IMG/VR virus record: IMGVR_UViG_3300042939_000506
Location: 1 to 61,237 of that record
Direction: 5' to 3' (one strand)
From: a virus
DNA length: 61,237 bases
Shown: positions 43,094 to 51,010 of the stretch, piece by piece
Layout: each line of letters opens with the position of its first letter
Numbering within the stretch: position 1 is the stretch's first letter
Notes under the pieces: model-generated
Told to the model about the DNA's origin: nothing
Databases searched by the model: none
What the model saw: the letters and a program-made list of their open reading frames with translations, nothing else
Program-made: the position numbers and the translations under genes

Positions 43094-44047
43094 ATGAAGC
43101 GGAAACTAACGAACACCGAGTTTGCTACAAACAGGCAACGATCACTGAAACTTGTTGTGGAAGAAATCAGCGGCAGTGTAATTAATTCAGACGTGCCCAG
43201 ACCCCGCACACACAAACAGAAGTACCTGCTACCACCTGATTGGGAATCCGCCGTCACCGGCTGGATGGTGTGGCTGGCCGCCAGCGGGATGCCCAAAACC
43301 ACCCAACGAACTCGACGCGGACATGTACGAAAAACCGCACGCATGACAACAACCCGTCATCCCCGCGACGTCACCACCGCAATGCTGGTGTCTGTCTGCA
43401 GCGAGGAAAACTGGTCCAACGAACACCGACGGGGAGTTCGCCGTTCACTGATGGCGTTCTTTGAGTGGGCCACCGCACAAGGACTGGTCCCTCACAACCC
43501 CGCCGAGAAGCTGCCCCGCGTTCCTTCCGGCACCCCAAACCCTCGACCCGTACCCAACCCCATGTGGAAACAGATACTCATGGCCGCGCCACCCCGCGAA
43601 AAGATGATGATGCGGCTGGCCGGCGAAGTGGGGATGCGGAGAGCCGAAGTCGCCTGCTGTCACCGCGACGACCTCATCGAAGACCTGTGCGGATGGTCGC
43701 TCATCATCCACGGCAAGGGCAACAAACAACGCATGATCCCTATCCACAACAGGCTGGCCCGCGACATCATGGACTTCTGCGGCCACGGCTACCTGTTCCC
43801 CGGCCAGGACAACGGCCACCTAGCCGCCATGACAGTCGGCAAGCTCGTCGGAGACCTCATGCCACCGGGCTGGTCAATGCACAAACTGCGGCACCGATTC
43901 GCCACCAGAAGTCTTGCCGCCGGGGGCGACCTGCTGGTGGTGCGCGACCTGCTCGGTCACACCAGCGTGGCAACCACCCAGCTTTACACCGCCTCGGTTC
44001 CCGAGAAGATGCGCCGGATCACCGACCTACTCGCTCAGGAGGACTGA
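43094..44047 (+). CDS. int: Tyrosine integrase
   Basis: A 317-residue site-specific recombinase. The catalytic set is complete: Arg182/183 in GMRRAE, Lys in GKGNKQR (208-211), His263 and Arg266 in HKLRHR, His289 in LLGHTSV and Tyr298 in TTQLYT. The N-terminal half is a core-binding domain, preceded by a basic possible arm-binding segment. ATG 43094 has AGGA nine bases upstream. The frame is open upstream through the attachment region to 42740, with another ATG at 42863 behind AAAGGAGG, so a longer Int is possible. It is oriented against the surrounding structural genes. Confidence 0.9.
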   Translation: MKRKLTNTEFATNRQRSLKLVVEEISGSVINSDVPRPRTHKQKYLLPPDWESAVTGWMVWLAASGMPKTTQRTRRGHVRKTARMTTTRHPRDVTTAMLVSVCSEENWSNEHRRGVRRSLMAFFEWATAQGLVPHNPAEKLPRVPSGTPNPRPVPNPMWKQILMAAPPREKMMMRLAGEVGMRRAEVACCHRDDLIEDLCGWSLIIHGKGNKQRMIPIHNRLARDIMDFCGHGYLFPGQDNGHLAAMTVGKLVGDLMPPGWSMHKLRHRFATRSLAAGGDLLVVRDLLGHTSVATTQLYTASVPEKMRRITDLLAQED

Positions 44048-44334
44048 CCCAACTCCGGGCACAGATACTTGACAGCCAGAGCGGCGAACTCGTCACTGTC
44101 AGCCGCCGATTCCGGGCGGTCCAACCGGCTCAACACCTCCCGCAGCACGCGGTCAGTCAGATCACCGCTGGCCTCGGTACGCATCACGCACACCGTGTAG
44201 CCGTTACGCAGAGCCTCAGTTCGGTCGGTGTAACCCAACACCGCCACCGCATCCAGAAAGGAGCGGTCATCAGCAGCGGCTGTCGGGGCCAGATACAACG
44301 ACCCCAGCAGCGCACCGATCACAACCCAGATCAC
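44035..44334 (-). CDS. Secreted DUF732-like protein
   Basis: A 99-residue protein with a signal peptide (WVVIGALLGSLYLAPTAAA, cut probably after AAA). A short helical domain follows, with FLDAVAVLGY, ALRNGYTVC and a late conserved Cys in KYLCP. That arrangement is the DUF732 family, abundant in mycobacteria and small secreted proteins of their prophages. Its role is unknown; expression from a prophage could alter the lysogen surface. Its 3' end overlaps the convergent integrase gene by 13 bases. Confidence 0.75.
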   Translation of the reverse strand: MIWVVIGALLGSLYLAPTAAADDRSFLDAVAVLGYTDRTEALRNGYTVCVMRTEASGDLTDRVLREVLSRLDRPESAADSDEFAALAVKYLCPELGQSS

Positions 44335-44534
44335 TGCGATTTCCGGGTCTGAGTTTCAGTTCGCACTGTGCCACCCCCAGCAGCCCGAACCTCAGCCTTA
44401 GCCTCGATCTGGGACAGAAACGGTGGCATGTTGGCAGGCGGCACCGTCGTACCATCCGGCAGAGTCACCCGATACCCAGTGATCTCATAGCCGGAAGCGT
44501 GGGCGCGAGCCCGCTTGGAGCAGCCGCACCCCAT
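44331..44534 (-). CDS. Small conserved protein (MGCGC start), 67 aa
   Basis: Begins MGCGCSKRARAHA and continues with YRVTLPDGTTVPP, a pattern of a small actinophage family (DUF7196-like) commonly encoded near portal and protease genes. Paired cysteines at the start may bind metal. It follows the protease gene directly. Confidence 0.65.
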   Translation of the reverse strand: MGCGCSKRARAHASGYEITGYRVTLPDGTTVPPANMPPFLSQIEAKAEVRAAGGGTVRTETQTRKSQ

Positions 44535-45950
44535 CTACTTGACAGGCTTGTAGGTGCGCGGATCAGCCGGTTTCACCGGCCCGCGAGGATTGGCATGAGT
44601 AGTGACACCCGGCTTGTTCTTGGCCATGGTCAAAAGGTAAGCCACACGGGTGCGAGGAGCTGTCGGCACAGGAGGCTTACCCACTGTCTTCTCCGCCCGG
44701 CAGATTGCCTCCAAAGTCGCCACCGCCAGGTCCTGACGCCGGGATTCTTCCATCAGCGCCTCCAAGACTGCTTCCTTGATCTGAGTGCGCGTCAGGCCGG
44801 TGTGCTTGTGTCCCGGCTTGACCACCGGACCCACCGACGCCACCAACGCCAACGGCTGACCCTGATCGTCGTCACGGCCCCGCGCTGAGAACCCAGGAGT
44901 ATTGACAGCCAAAGCCGCCACCAGATCCAAACCCTGCCCCAGGTTTCGCCAGTCACCGGACAGCGGTGAAGAGACACCCTGCTCGACCTGATCCGGTGTG
45001 GCCCACGGTGCCGGAACACCGGAGAACCACACACCGTGCGAGTCCTCCCCGACCCGGACAAGCGCGAAACACGTCCCGGTGTTGTCGTAGTGCGCGGCTG
45101 CCGGCGCTGCCCCTAGCCGAGGGTCGGCGTGACCTGTCCCCACCGTCAGCCGACCAACCGGCAGCCGCTGCCCGTTGTCCAGCCTGATCGCCGGGCTGGT
45201 GTGGAAATGCGTGTAGTCGCTCGGTGAGCGGGGCACCATCACGCACTCGGTCTGCACGCTGCGGTGGCACTGACCGAACACCGCCAGGTGACCGTAGATA
45301 CGCCCATCGACACCCATCGTCGGCATCGTGGGGCCAGTCAAGTTCGGGTTCTCAAAGAGCCGATGGTCATAGACCTTGGGCCGGAACTCCTCGGCGGCGC
45401 TGGCCACCAACGCCACCTCACGCGGCTCCCGCTGATCGTTGAGAGACAGCTTGGTATCGCCGAACGCGGCTGTGGCCACCAACGTGGTGCCGATCAACTC
45501 AGCTTTGGTGAACGTCATGAACATCGGCGTGTCTGGGGAAGCGTCCTCGGCCAATTCCACCCCGGAGGAGTCGGTGAACACCCATTCCGCGGATGCCAGA
45601 TCAACACTGGGGCTGGACACCCCGTGCGCCAGTTCGTTGGCAGCTTCGTCAGCCTCGGCGGTGTTGAGCAGATACCCGGACGCCACCACAGTGCCGCCGT
45701 TGAGGGCGGCGCTCTCAATGACCCCGACGGTGTAGGAGTCGGAGTGGCCTTCCTTGGACTGCTTGCACCACATCAGCGGCAACGGGAAGCTGCGGAAACT
45801 CAAGTCGATGCTCTGTGCCAGCATCCTGCCGTCACTGGTGGGCTGTCCCACCAACGCGATCACCGCGTTGGTGAAGGTGCGGAAGGTCTCGCCCTCCTGC
45901 TCCGTCACTTCCCCCAAAGTCGACTCAAAATCGCTCATGGTGTCAGTCAT
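44535..45950 (-). CDS. Putative capsid maturation protease
   Basis: A 471-residue protein between portal and capsid, the position of the maturation protease. It contains GYLLNTAEADEAANELAHG, SVDLASAEW and TMGVDGRIYGHLAVFGQCHR, similar to large actinophage capsid maturation proteases. Its C-terminal third is basic and disordered and may act as scaffold. ATG 45950 has GGAGG five bases upstream and is preferred to the upstream TTG. The catalytic residues are not identified with certainty. Confidence 0.7.
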   Translation of the reverse strand: MTDTMSDFESTLGEVTEQEGETFRTFTNAVIALVGQPTSDGRMLAQSIDLSFRSFPLPLMWCKQSKEGHSDSYTVGVIESAALNGGTVVASGYLLNTAEADEAANELAHGVSSPSVDLASAEWVFTDSSGVELAEDASPDTPMFMTFTKAELIGTTLVATAAFGDTKLSLNDQREPREVALVASAAEEFRPKVYDHRLFENPNLTGPTMPTMGVDGRIYGHLAVFGQCHRSVQTECVMVPRSPSDYTHFHTSPAIRLDNGQRLPVGRLTVGTGHADPRLGAAPAAAHYDNTGTCFALVRVGEDSHGVWFSGVPAPWATPDQVEQGVSSPLSGDWRNLGQGLDLVAALAVNTPGFSARGRDDDQGQPLALVASVGPVVKPGHKHTGLTRTQIKEAVLEALMEESRRQDLAVATLEAICRAEKTVGKPPVPTAPRTRVAYLLTMAKNKPGVTTHANPRGPVKPADPRTYKPVK

Positions 45951-45990
45951 TGCGTCCTCCAATCCGCTGCCACGGTATCGACCGGCGGTG

Positions 45991-47838
45991 CTATACAGTG
46001 ACCACCTGAGCGGTCATCTGTCGGCGAACCTCCCGGCGCACCTGATCCCGAACTTCCTCAATGTCCAGACCGACCAGAGCCAACGTGTCGGCTTCCAGCG
46101 CGTCGTCCCAGCCCTTGATGAGTTCGGGAATGTCATCAGTGTTTACCGGCTCCATCACCCGGTGGAAATGTTGCGGCTTCAAGCCGCGCAACCTGTCATT
46201 GTCGGCGCGGGTGCGCCGGCGTTTACCGGCAAGCTCCAACGCACGCGACACCATCACCTCGATGATGGCCTGACTCGCCTCCCGTTTGCCCACATCTTGC
46301 CTGCGGCCACGATTGCCCTGGTTCTCTCCGGGTTTAAGTTTGTCGGTCACCGGGCGGCTGCCTCTGTTGGTGTCATCTGACCGCCCCGGCTTGGCATTGA
46401 CCCCGTTCGGTGGTGGTGGAGGTTCGATGGGATCGGGTACCGCGGCCTGGACTTTGGTGTCTAGCAGCGGCAAGAACGTGTGGAACAGCGACGGGTCCTT
46501 GGACACCTGATCCTGCGCCCACACCCGCCACCCGTCCAAGCTGGCGAAGTCATAACCCGCATCCGCATCCAGGTTCAAGTAGGAGCGATACGCGGCGGCA
46601 TTGATGACACCACGGTCATAAGCGTCAGTGGCGGTGTCGGTGTTGTCCGGGTCAGACGTCAACAAACTGGCGTCGTACCAGACGATGTACTTGGTGGGGT
46701 CGATCCCCTCCCGTTCCAGAACATTGCGGAAAACCTGATCGGTGATCGCCGCACACAGGTTCTCCATCACCGGAGCAATATGAATCTGAACGTCGGTGTC
46801 AGCGATCTGCCACGCCGACCAGTGATTCGTTGAGGACCCCAACCCCAACATCCGTTCCGGGGACACATCAAGGCCCATCGCCAAGCGGTGGATCGCGTCA
46901 TTACGCAACTTGATGGCGGTGTCAGTGATCTCGTTGTCGAACTTCAGGTGCGACACCTTGCTAATCATCTCGCCGGGAACACTGGCGAAAATGGGGATCA
47001 TCGCCGCGAACGACTCGTCGTCCTCGTACGCAACCTTGGCGACGTTGAACAGAAGCTCCTGTAGCTCCTGCACCGCGGGCAGACCGGTCAACCCCATACC
47101 GCCGGGCTGGCCGGCGGCAACCGGACCGGCGGCGCGGGGCAAGCTCATCTCCTGCGGAACGAACACAATGCCGTTACCGATCAGCCGGGACTTCCCGGCG
47201 TTGGCGATGGTCTTGGTGGTTCGGACGATTTCGTACAGATCGTCCAGACAGGCCCGCACCGGGGAGTCGGCGTCCTGAGCGGTGCGGGGGTGGGAGTTCC
47301 ACACCCGGAAGATCACATCGACACCCGGACGCAGATCATGATCGCTGCCATCGGGCAGCATCACGGTGACTTCCTGACCTTTCTTGCGGATCTCGTCGCG
47401 GGAGAACGCGAACCATTTTTCCGAACCGTCAGGCTGAACCAGGATGGCGACCCACACCTCGCCGGGGATCGTCAAACATTCCACAGCCCGTTTGATGAGC
47501 TGCCCTACGGTCAGCTGGGAACCACCGCCGATGGCTTTGACGATGGCATCCACCCGCGGGTTGGTGGTTTTACCGGTCGGCAGCCCCGAAGGGTCAAGTT
47601 CGGACGCCACCAACCGCACCCGGCTGCACGAATTGGAACGCCACCCGACGTAGTACCGCAACTCCCCGACCTGATCCATCAGGTTCCACGCTTCGGTCTG
47701 CCACCCGGTACGGCCTGACAGTGACACCGAGTTCTTGAACGTCGCCTGCGGGTTCTCAATGGGTGCGCTCGCCGCGACCAGAGCACCCGGCACGGAACCC
47801 CGCCGACGCCGAACTATTCGCAGATCAGGAGCCGCCAC
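45991..47838 (-). CDS. Portal protein
   Basis: A 615-residue protein downstream of terminase. The clip/stem region has typical portal features (NEITDTAIKLRNDAIHRLAM then GLDVSPERMLGLG). A long C-terminal extension is rich in proline and basic residues. GTG 47838 has no Shine-Dalgarno; TAACGT lies six bases upstream. It forms the DNA entry ring of the head. Confidence 0.88.
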   Translation of the reverse strand: MAAPDLRIVRRRRGSVPGALVAASAPIENPQATFKNSVSLSGRTGWQTEAWNLMDQVGELRYYVGWRSNSCSRVRLVASELDPSGLPTGKTTNPRVDAIVKAIGGGSQLTVGQLIKRAVECLTIPGEVWVAILVQPDGSEKWFAFSRDEIRKKGQEVTVMLPDGSDHDLRPGVDVIFRVWNSHPRTAQDADSPVRACLDDLYEIVRTTKTIANAGKSRLIGNGIVFVPQEMSLPRAAGPVAAGQPGGMGLTGLPAVQELQELLFNVAKVAYEDDESFAAMIPIFASVPGEMISKVSHLKFDNEITDTAIKLRNDAIHRLAMGLDVSPERMLGLGSSTNHWSAWQIADTDVQIHIAPVMENLCAAITDQVFRNVLEREGIDPTKYIVWYDASLLTSDPDNTDTATDAYDRGVINAAAYRSYLNLDADAGYDFASLDGWRVWAQDQVSKDPSLFHTFLPLLDTKVQAAVPDPIEPPPPPNGVNAKPGRSDDTNRGSRPVTDKLKPGENQGNRGRRQDVGKREASQAIIEVMVSRALELAGKRRRTRADNDRLRGLKPQHFHRVMEPVNTDDIPELIKGWDDALEADTLALVGLDIEEVRDQVRREVRRQMTAQVVTV

Positions 47839-47844
47839 GCTGTC

Positions 47845-47850
47845 ACGTTA
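47845..47850 (-). promoter_or_regulatory. -10 box TAACGT of portal gene
   Basis: TAACGT ends six bases before GTG 47838. The 28-base interval 47839-47866, which starts at the preceding TAG stop, closely resembles those before the tape measure and protease genes. Confidence 0.5.
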
Positions 47851-47863
47851 TCCAAGGGTGGTG

Positions 47864-48193
47864 CTAGTCGGTTTCTACACGTTCGTACTCGATGTCGTCC
47901 TCGTTGTAGAGCGGGGCGAACATACCCACCAGCTGCGAGCAGGCCAGACCCAGCGGAATCAGTGACCACCACGGCCACGCCAGGAAGCTGACCACCGGAA
48001 TCGCCAGCAGCAGCGAGAACCACATGCCGACACACCACGGGCAGCCCAGAAACTCCACCAGCGTTGATGCCGGGCCGTATTTGCGGGCGGCACGGATGCG
48101 GATGGGATCAAGGATGGTGTCGGCGTTGACCAGCCGGGTCAAACGCATGACAGCCAGAACATAGATAGCGAGAACGAGCACGGTTGAGGCCAT
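47864..48193 (-). CDS. Membrane protein, DUF1360-like
   Basis: A 109-residue protein with three hydrophobic helices (VLVLAIYVLAVMRLTRLV; GMWFSLLLAIPVVSFLA; LIPLGLACSQLVGMF). LGCPWCVG between them is typical of the DUF1360 membrane family. It lies between terminase and portal, a place where virion genes are expected, so it is probably an accessory gene. It is divergent from the RusA-like gene. Confidence 0.75.
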   Translation of the reverse strand: MASTVLVLAIYVLAVMRLTRLVNADTILDPIRIRAARKYGPASTLVEFLGCPWCVGMWFSLLLAIPVVSFLAWPWWSLIPLGLACSQLVGMFAPLYNEDDIEYERVETD

Positions 48194-48236
48194 GACAGCA
48201 CTGTTTCGCACCGGGGTGCAGAACACCTCCGATCCG

Positions 48237-48242
48237 TAGGCT
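48237..48242 (+). promoter_or_regulatory. -10 box TAGGCT of RusA-like gene
   Basis: TAGGCT ends six bases before GTG 48249 on the plus strand. It supports that start over the TTG six bases upstream. Confidence 0.45.
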
Positions 48243-48248
48243 TTGTGT

Positions 48249-48713
48249 GTGACCGACACCCTGCACACCACCCGCAATCTGCAGATACAGTTCTGGGTTC
48301 CCGGCACACCGAAACCGCAGGGCTCCAAACGGGCTTTCCAGCACCCGCACACCAAACGCATCGTGATGACCGAAGCGTCCGGGGATGCCCTGCGGCTGTG
48401 GCGGCAGGACGTGAAGATGTTCGCCCATCACGCCATGGACAGCAGAACGCCGTGGGGACCTCCCACCGGCATCTACCTGTCCATCGGGTTTGTGCTGCAC
48501 CGCCCGGTGGCCACACCCAAAACGAAACCGACACCGTTGGCGGTGAAAGTTCCCGACCTGGACAAGCTGACCCGCGGAGTCTGTGACGCCCTGACCGGAA
48601 CCGTCTACAGCGACGATTCCCAGATCGTGTCGTTCAACGTCTGGAAACGCATCGCCGAACGCGACGAGCCCACCGGGGCGCACATCACCGTGGAAACCCT
48701 CGACCTCGCCTAG
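48249..48713 (+). CDS. RusA-like Holliday junction resolvase
   Basis: A 154-residue protein with the RusA signature: FWVPGTPKPQGSKRAF near the start, the acidic cluster PDLDKLTRGVCDAL (Asp103, Asp105, Asp113) and SDDSQI (Asp122, Asp123). It should cleave four-way junctions made during recombination or late replication before packaging. It sits alone on the plus strand inside the leftward structural operon, next to terminase and portal. Confidence 0.85.
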   Translation: MTDTLHTTRNLQIQFWVPGTPKPQGSKRAFQHPHTKRIVMTEASGDALRLWRQDVKMFAHHAMDSRTPWGPPTGIYLSIGFVLHRPVATPKTKPTPLAVKVPDLDKLTRGVCDALTGTVYSDDSQIVSFNVWKRIAERDEPTGAHITVETLDLA

Positions 48714-48716
48714 AAT
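48711..48716 (+). promoter_or_regulatory. -10 box TAGAAT overlapping the RusA stop codon
   Basis: TAGAAT, five of six matches to TATAAT, ends six bases before ATG 48723. Its TAG is the stop codon of the RusA-like gene. Confidence 0.45.
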
Positions 48717-48722
48717 CAGGCG

Positions 48723-48842
48723 ATGGCTGCTGACGAGTTCCCGGTGGATTCCGAGGTGTTCACCCTGCCCGACGGAACGGTGATTATCGGGCGCGACGAG
48801 TATGAGGCAGAGATGGTGCGTCAGGTGTTCAGAACACCGTGA
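48723..48842 (+). CDS. Small hypothetical protein, 39 aa
   Basis: A short ORF (MAADEFPVDSEVFTLPDGTV start) that is acidic and folds plausibly as two strands and a helix. Support is the TAGAAT box six bases before the ATG and its place right after RusA. Its end overlaps the convergent hydrolase gene by 14 bases. Confidence 0.45.
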   Translation: MAADEFPVDSEVFTLPDGTVIIGRDEYEAEMVRQVFRTP

Positions 48843-49197
48843 CGTGAATGTGGTCGTAGTGATACGCCACCTGCCACAACGTGTAGCTGACCCCGAACCG
48901 GTCAGACTGGCTGAGAATGTCAGCGTGGATCGCGTTACCCAGACCGGTGTTGTTGCCCACCATGATGTCGATGGCCCGGCCTGACGGGTGATCGGGCAGC
49001 GGATCGGAGCGCACACCGCCGATGGACTGCACACCCGGATAGGTGTTGCGAATGTAGTCGGCCAACGCCCAAGCGTTGGGAACCAGACCGTAACCACCGA
49101 CCAGAGGGACAGCCCGCGCTGACCCTGTTGACAGCGGCAGCATGGCTCCCGCGATGATCGAGGACAGGCCCAAACGAATGAAGGTTTGTCGATTCAT
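48829..49197 (-). CDS. Secreted peptidase-like protein (M15/ARB_07466 type)
   Basis: A 122-residue protein with a signal peptide (residues 1-29, ending TGSARA). The mature part is a small DD-peptidase-like fold with IGGVR, DHPSGRAIDI (His70, Asp77) and YDHIHV (His116, His118). These are metal ligands of peptidoglycan-active M15-type enzymes. Export would place it in the cell wall, where it could assist lysis, superinfection control or wall remodelling. The ATG lacks a ribosome binding site but has TAGCGT seven bases upstream. Confidence 0.75.
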   Translation of the reverse strand: MNRQTFIRLGLSSIIAGAMLPLSTGSARAVPLVGGYGLVPNAWALADYIRNTYPGVQSIGGVRSDPLPDHPSGRAIDIMVGNNTGLGNAIHADILSQSDRFGVSYTLWQVAYHYDHIHVTVF

Positions 49198-49204
49198 CCG
49201 GGCG

Positions 49205-49210
49205 ACGCTA
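49205..49210 (-). promoter_or_regulatory. -10 box TAGCGT of secreted peptidase gene
   Basis: TAGCGT ends seven bases before ATG 49197 on the minus strand; no Shine-Dalgarno is present. Confidence 0.45.
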
Positions 49211-49229
49211 GGAAACCGGGATGAATCCG

Positions 49230-50930
49230 TTACCGGCTGGTGACCGGCAAACCCCCACGTCCGTCGGTAACTTTCCTGGTCAACCATCCCGGCGTGTCGC
49301 GGCCTCCACGATGCAGAGGAGAGGCGTAATTTGCCATCCCCGCCCCCAGCTTGTCCAGGCGGTCATGAGCGATCACCGCCGCGCTCACCCTGTCCGGGCA
49401 GTGCTGCCCAGCCTGCCAGTCGGCAGCCTGGTCGATGAACACGCTCATGATGTGCGGCACCACGCGGGCACGTTTGGTTTCCAATGCCTGCCGCAGACCG
49501 GCAGCCCTCCCCACCGGATCACCGCCGGCAGTCCACTTCACCGTCATGAACGGCGGTGTCGGGGACAGCGCACGCTGCTCGACCTCCGACAGGGACTTGC
49601 CTGTCGCCAGCTTCTCCCGCGCCTTCTTGTGCATCGCCCCGTAGGCGTGCTTGACCACCGCCGCATAGGTGGTGAACGTGGCGAAACCTTCCAGAGCGAT
49701 CTCCCTGGCTCCCAACCGCAAAGCCAGATCGACAGCCTTCTGCGCCCACTGCTCGGAGGTGTAAAGCCCAGACACGTCGTCGGTGAACACGATGGAACCG
49801 TCCCCACCCAGGACCGCACCCAGGATGCCGGTCTCATCCCCCTCACCGGAGTCGGCGGGATCAACCCCCACCACAGCGGCGACCGGGTAGTCGGGGAACG
49901 GAACCGGAGGATCGAACCAGGCACGCTCAAAGAGCCCACCGGCAGGGTTGGTCGGCATCCCCTGGTACAGCGCGTACCAGACACGCTCACCGACCTGGCG
50001 GCGGGTCTGCTCAAACTCCTGCTTGCTGCGTCGGCGAGCCGACACCATCACCGTGCCCGGTTTCCGGTTCAGCGCGTCCGGCACACCCTTCTCCGAGATC
50101 GCCGGAATGTTCAGGTAACGCCAGGTGCGCTGCTCCTTGGGCAGTTCGGCCTCAGCCGCCATCACCTTTCCGGCCAGATCCTCCGGGTGCCAGCGAGTCT
50201 GAATGAGGATCATCGACGCTTCCGGCGACAGGCGGGTCATGGCCACCGACGCCATCCACATGTCCACCTTCTCCCGGTGAGTCATGGAGTCGGCTTCCTG
50301 CATGTTCTTGTACGGGTCGTCGATGATGAACAAGTCGGCGGGACGCCCGGTGATCGCCGACCCCAGGCCGACGGCCACCAGACCGCCTTTCGCGTTGTCG
50401 ATGCGCCAGGCGTCAATACGGCGGGACTTGGAGGACAGTTTCAACCCCAGCTTGTCCTCGACGCGAGCCCCGGTCATCGGGTCGATCACGTCGGTGCCGT
50501 GCGCCTCGATCACCGACCGGCAGTTGGTGGAGTGGGTGTGCGCCAGATCGTCGCCGTAGGAGGCCAGAATGATGCGTCGGTTCGGGTTCAACTGCCAGGC
50601 CCGGATCGGAGTCCACACCGCGCACAGAGTGGACTTGCCTTCCTGCGGTGGCATCGTGACGAGCAGGTTGTGGCGAGGCTTGCTCAGCGTCTGCTCGATG
50701 GCATCCGCGATGGTCTGCAGGGCCGGGGTGATGTGGAAGTCGGGATCAACAGCGGCGGCGATCTCGGCGGCGTTGCGGTACTGGGTGCGGATACGTTCGC
50801 GGGTCGCCGCGGATTCCAGGTACGCCAGAATCGCGGCTTTCTGCTCCGGGGGCCAGCCTTTCGTTTCCTCGTAGATCCGGGCGACTTGATCGCTGGAAAA
50901 GGTGCCGTCTAGCGGCGGTAATGAGGCCAT
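49230..50930 (-). CDS. Terminase large subunit
   Basis: A 566-residue packaging motor. Walker A is MPPQEGKS (93-100), Walker B is LFIIDD (200-205) and the RNase H-like nuclease starts at GVDPADSG (Asp357). ATG 50930 is chosen over an upstream start because TAGCCT lies seven bases before it. It is the most upstream gene of the leftward structural operon. No separate small subunit gene is recognised next to it; the HNH gene is divergent on its other side. Confidence 0.92.
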   Translation of the reverse strand: MASLPPLDGTFSSDQVARIYEETKGWPPEQKAAILAYLESAATRERIRTQYRNAAEIAAAVDPDFHITPALQTIADAIEQTLSKPRHNLLVTMPPQEGKSTLCAVWTPIRAWQLNPNRRIILASYGDDLAHTHSTNCRSVIEAHGTDVIDPMTGARVEDKLGLKLSSKSRRIDAWRIDNAKGGLVAVGLGSAITGRPADLFIIDDPYKNMQEADSMTHREKVDMWMASVAMTRLSPEASMILIQTRWHPEDLAGKVMAAEAELPKEQRTWRYLNIPAISEKGVPDALNRKPGTVMVSARRRSKQEFEQTRRQVGERVWYALYQGMPTNPAGGLFERAWFDPPVPFPDYPVAAVVGVDPADSGEGDETGILGAVLGGDGSIVFTDDVSGLYTSEQWAQKAVDLALRLGAREIALEGFATFTTYAAVVKHAYGAMHKKAREKLATGKSLSEVEQRALSPTPPFMTVKWTAGGDPVGRAAGLRQALETKRARVVPHIMSVFIDQAADWQAGQHCPDRVSAAVIAHDRLDKLGAGMANYASPLHRGGRDTPGWLTRKVTDGRGGLPVTSR

Positions 50931-50937
50931 AAGACAC

Positions 50938-50943
50938 AGGCTA
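50938..50943 (-). promoter_or_regulatory. -10 box TAGCCT of terminase gene
   Basis: TAGCCT ends seven bases before ATG 50930. It would start the main late operon and is back-to-back with the early promoter at 50971. Confidence 0.5.
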
Positions 50944-50970
50944 GGGATACACCGTGCCAAACCGGGAGTT

Positions 50971-50999
50971 GATAAAATACCTCCACAAGACTGCATTAT
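50971..50999 (+). promoter_or_regulatory. Early-type promoter of HNH operon (copy without hairpin)
   Basis: Matches the early promoter family: GATAAA or overlapping TTGATA as -35, spacer motif ATACCTCC ending CTG, and -10 CATTAT (50994-50999). The leader hairpin is absent because ATG 51011 follows within 12 bases. Confidence 0.6.
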
Positions 51000-51010
51000 G
51001 AAAGGGCACG

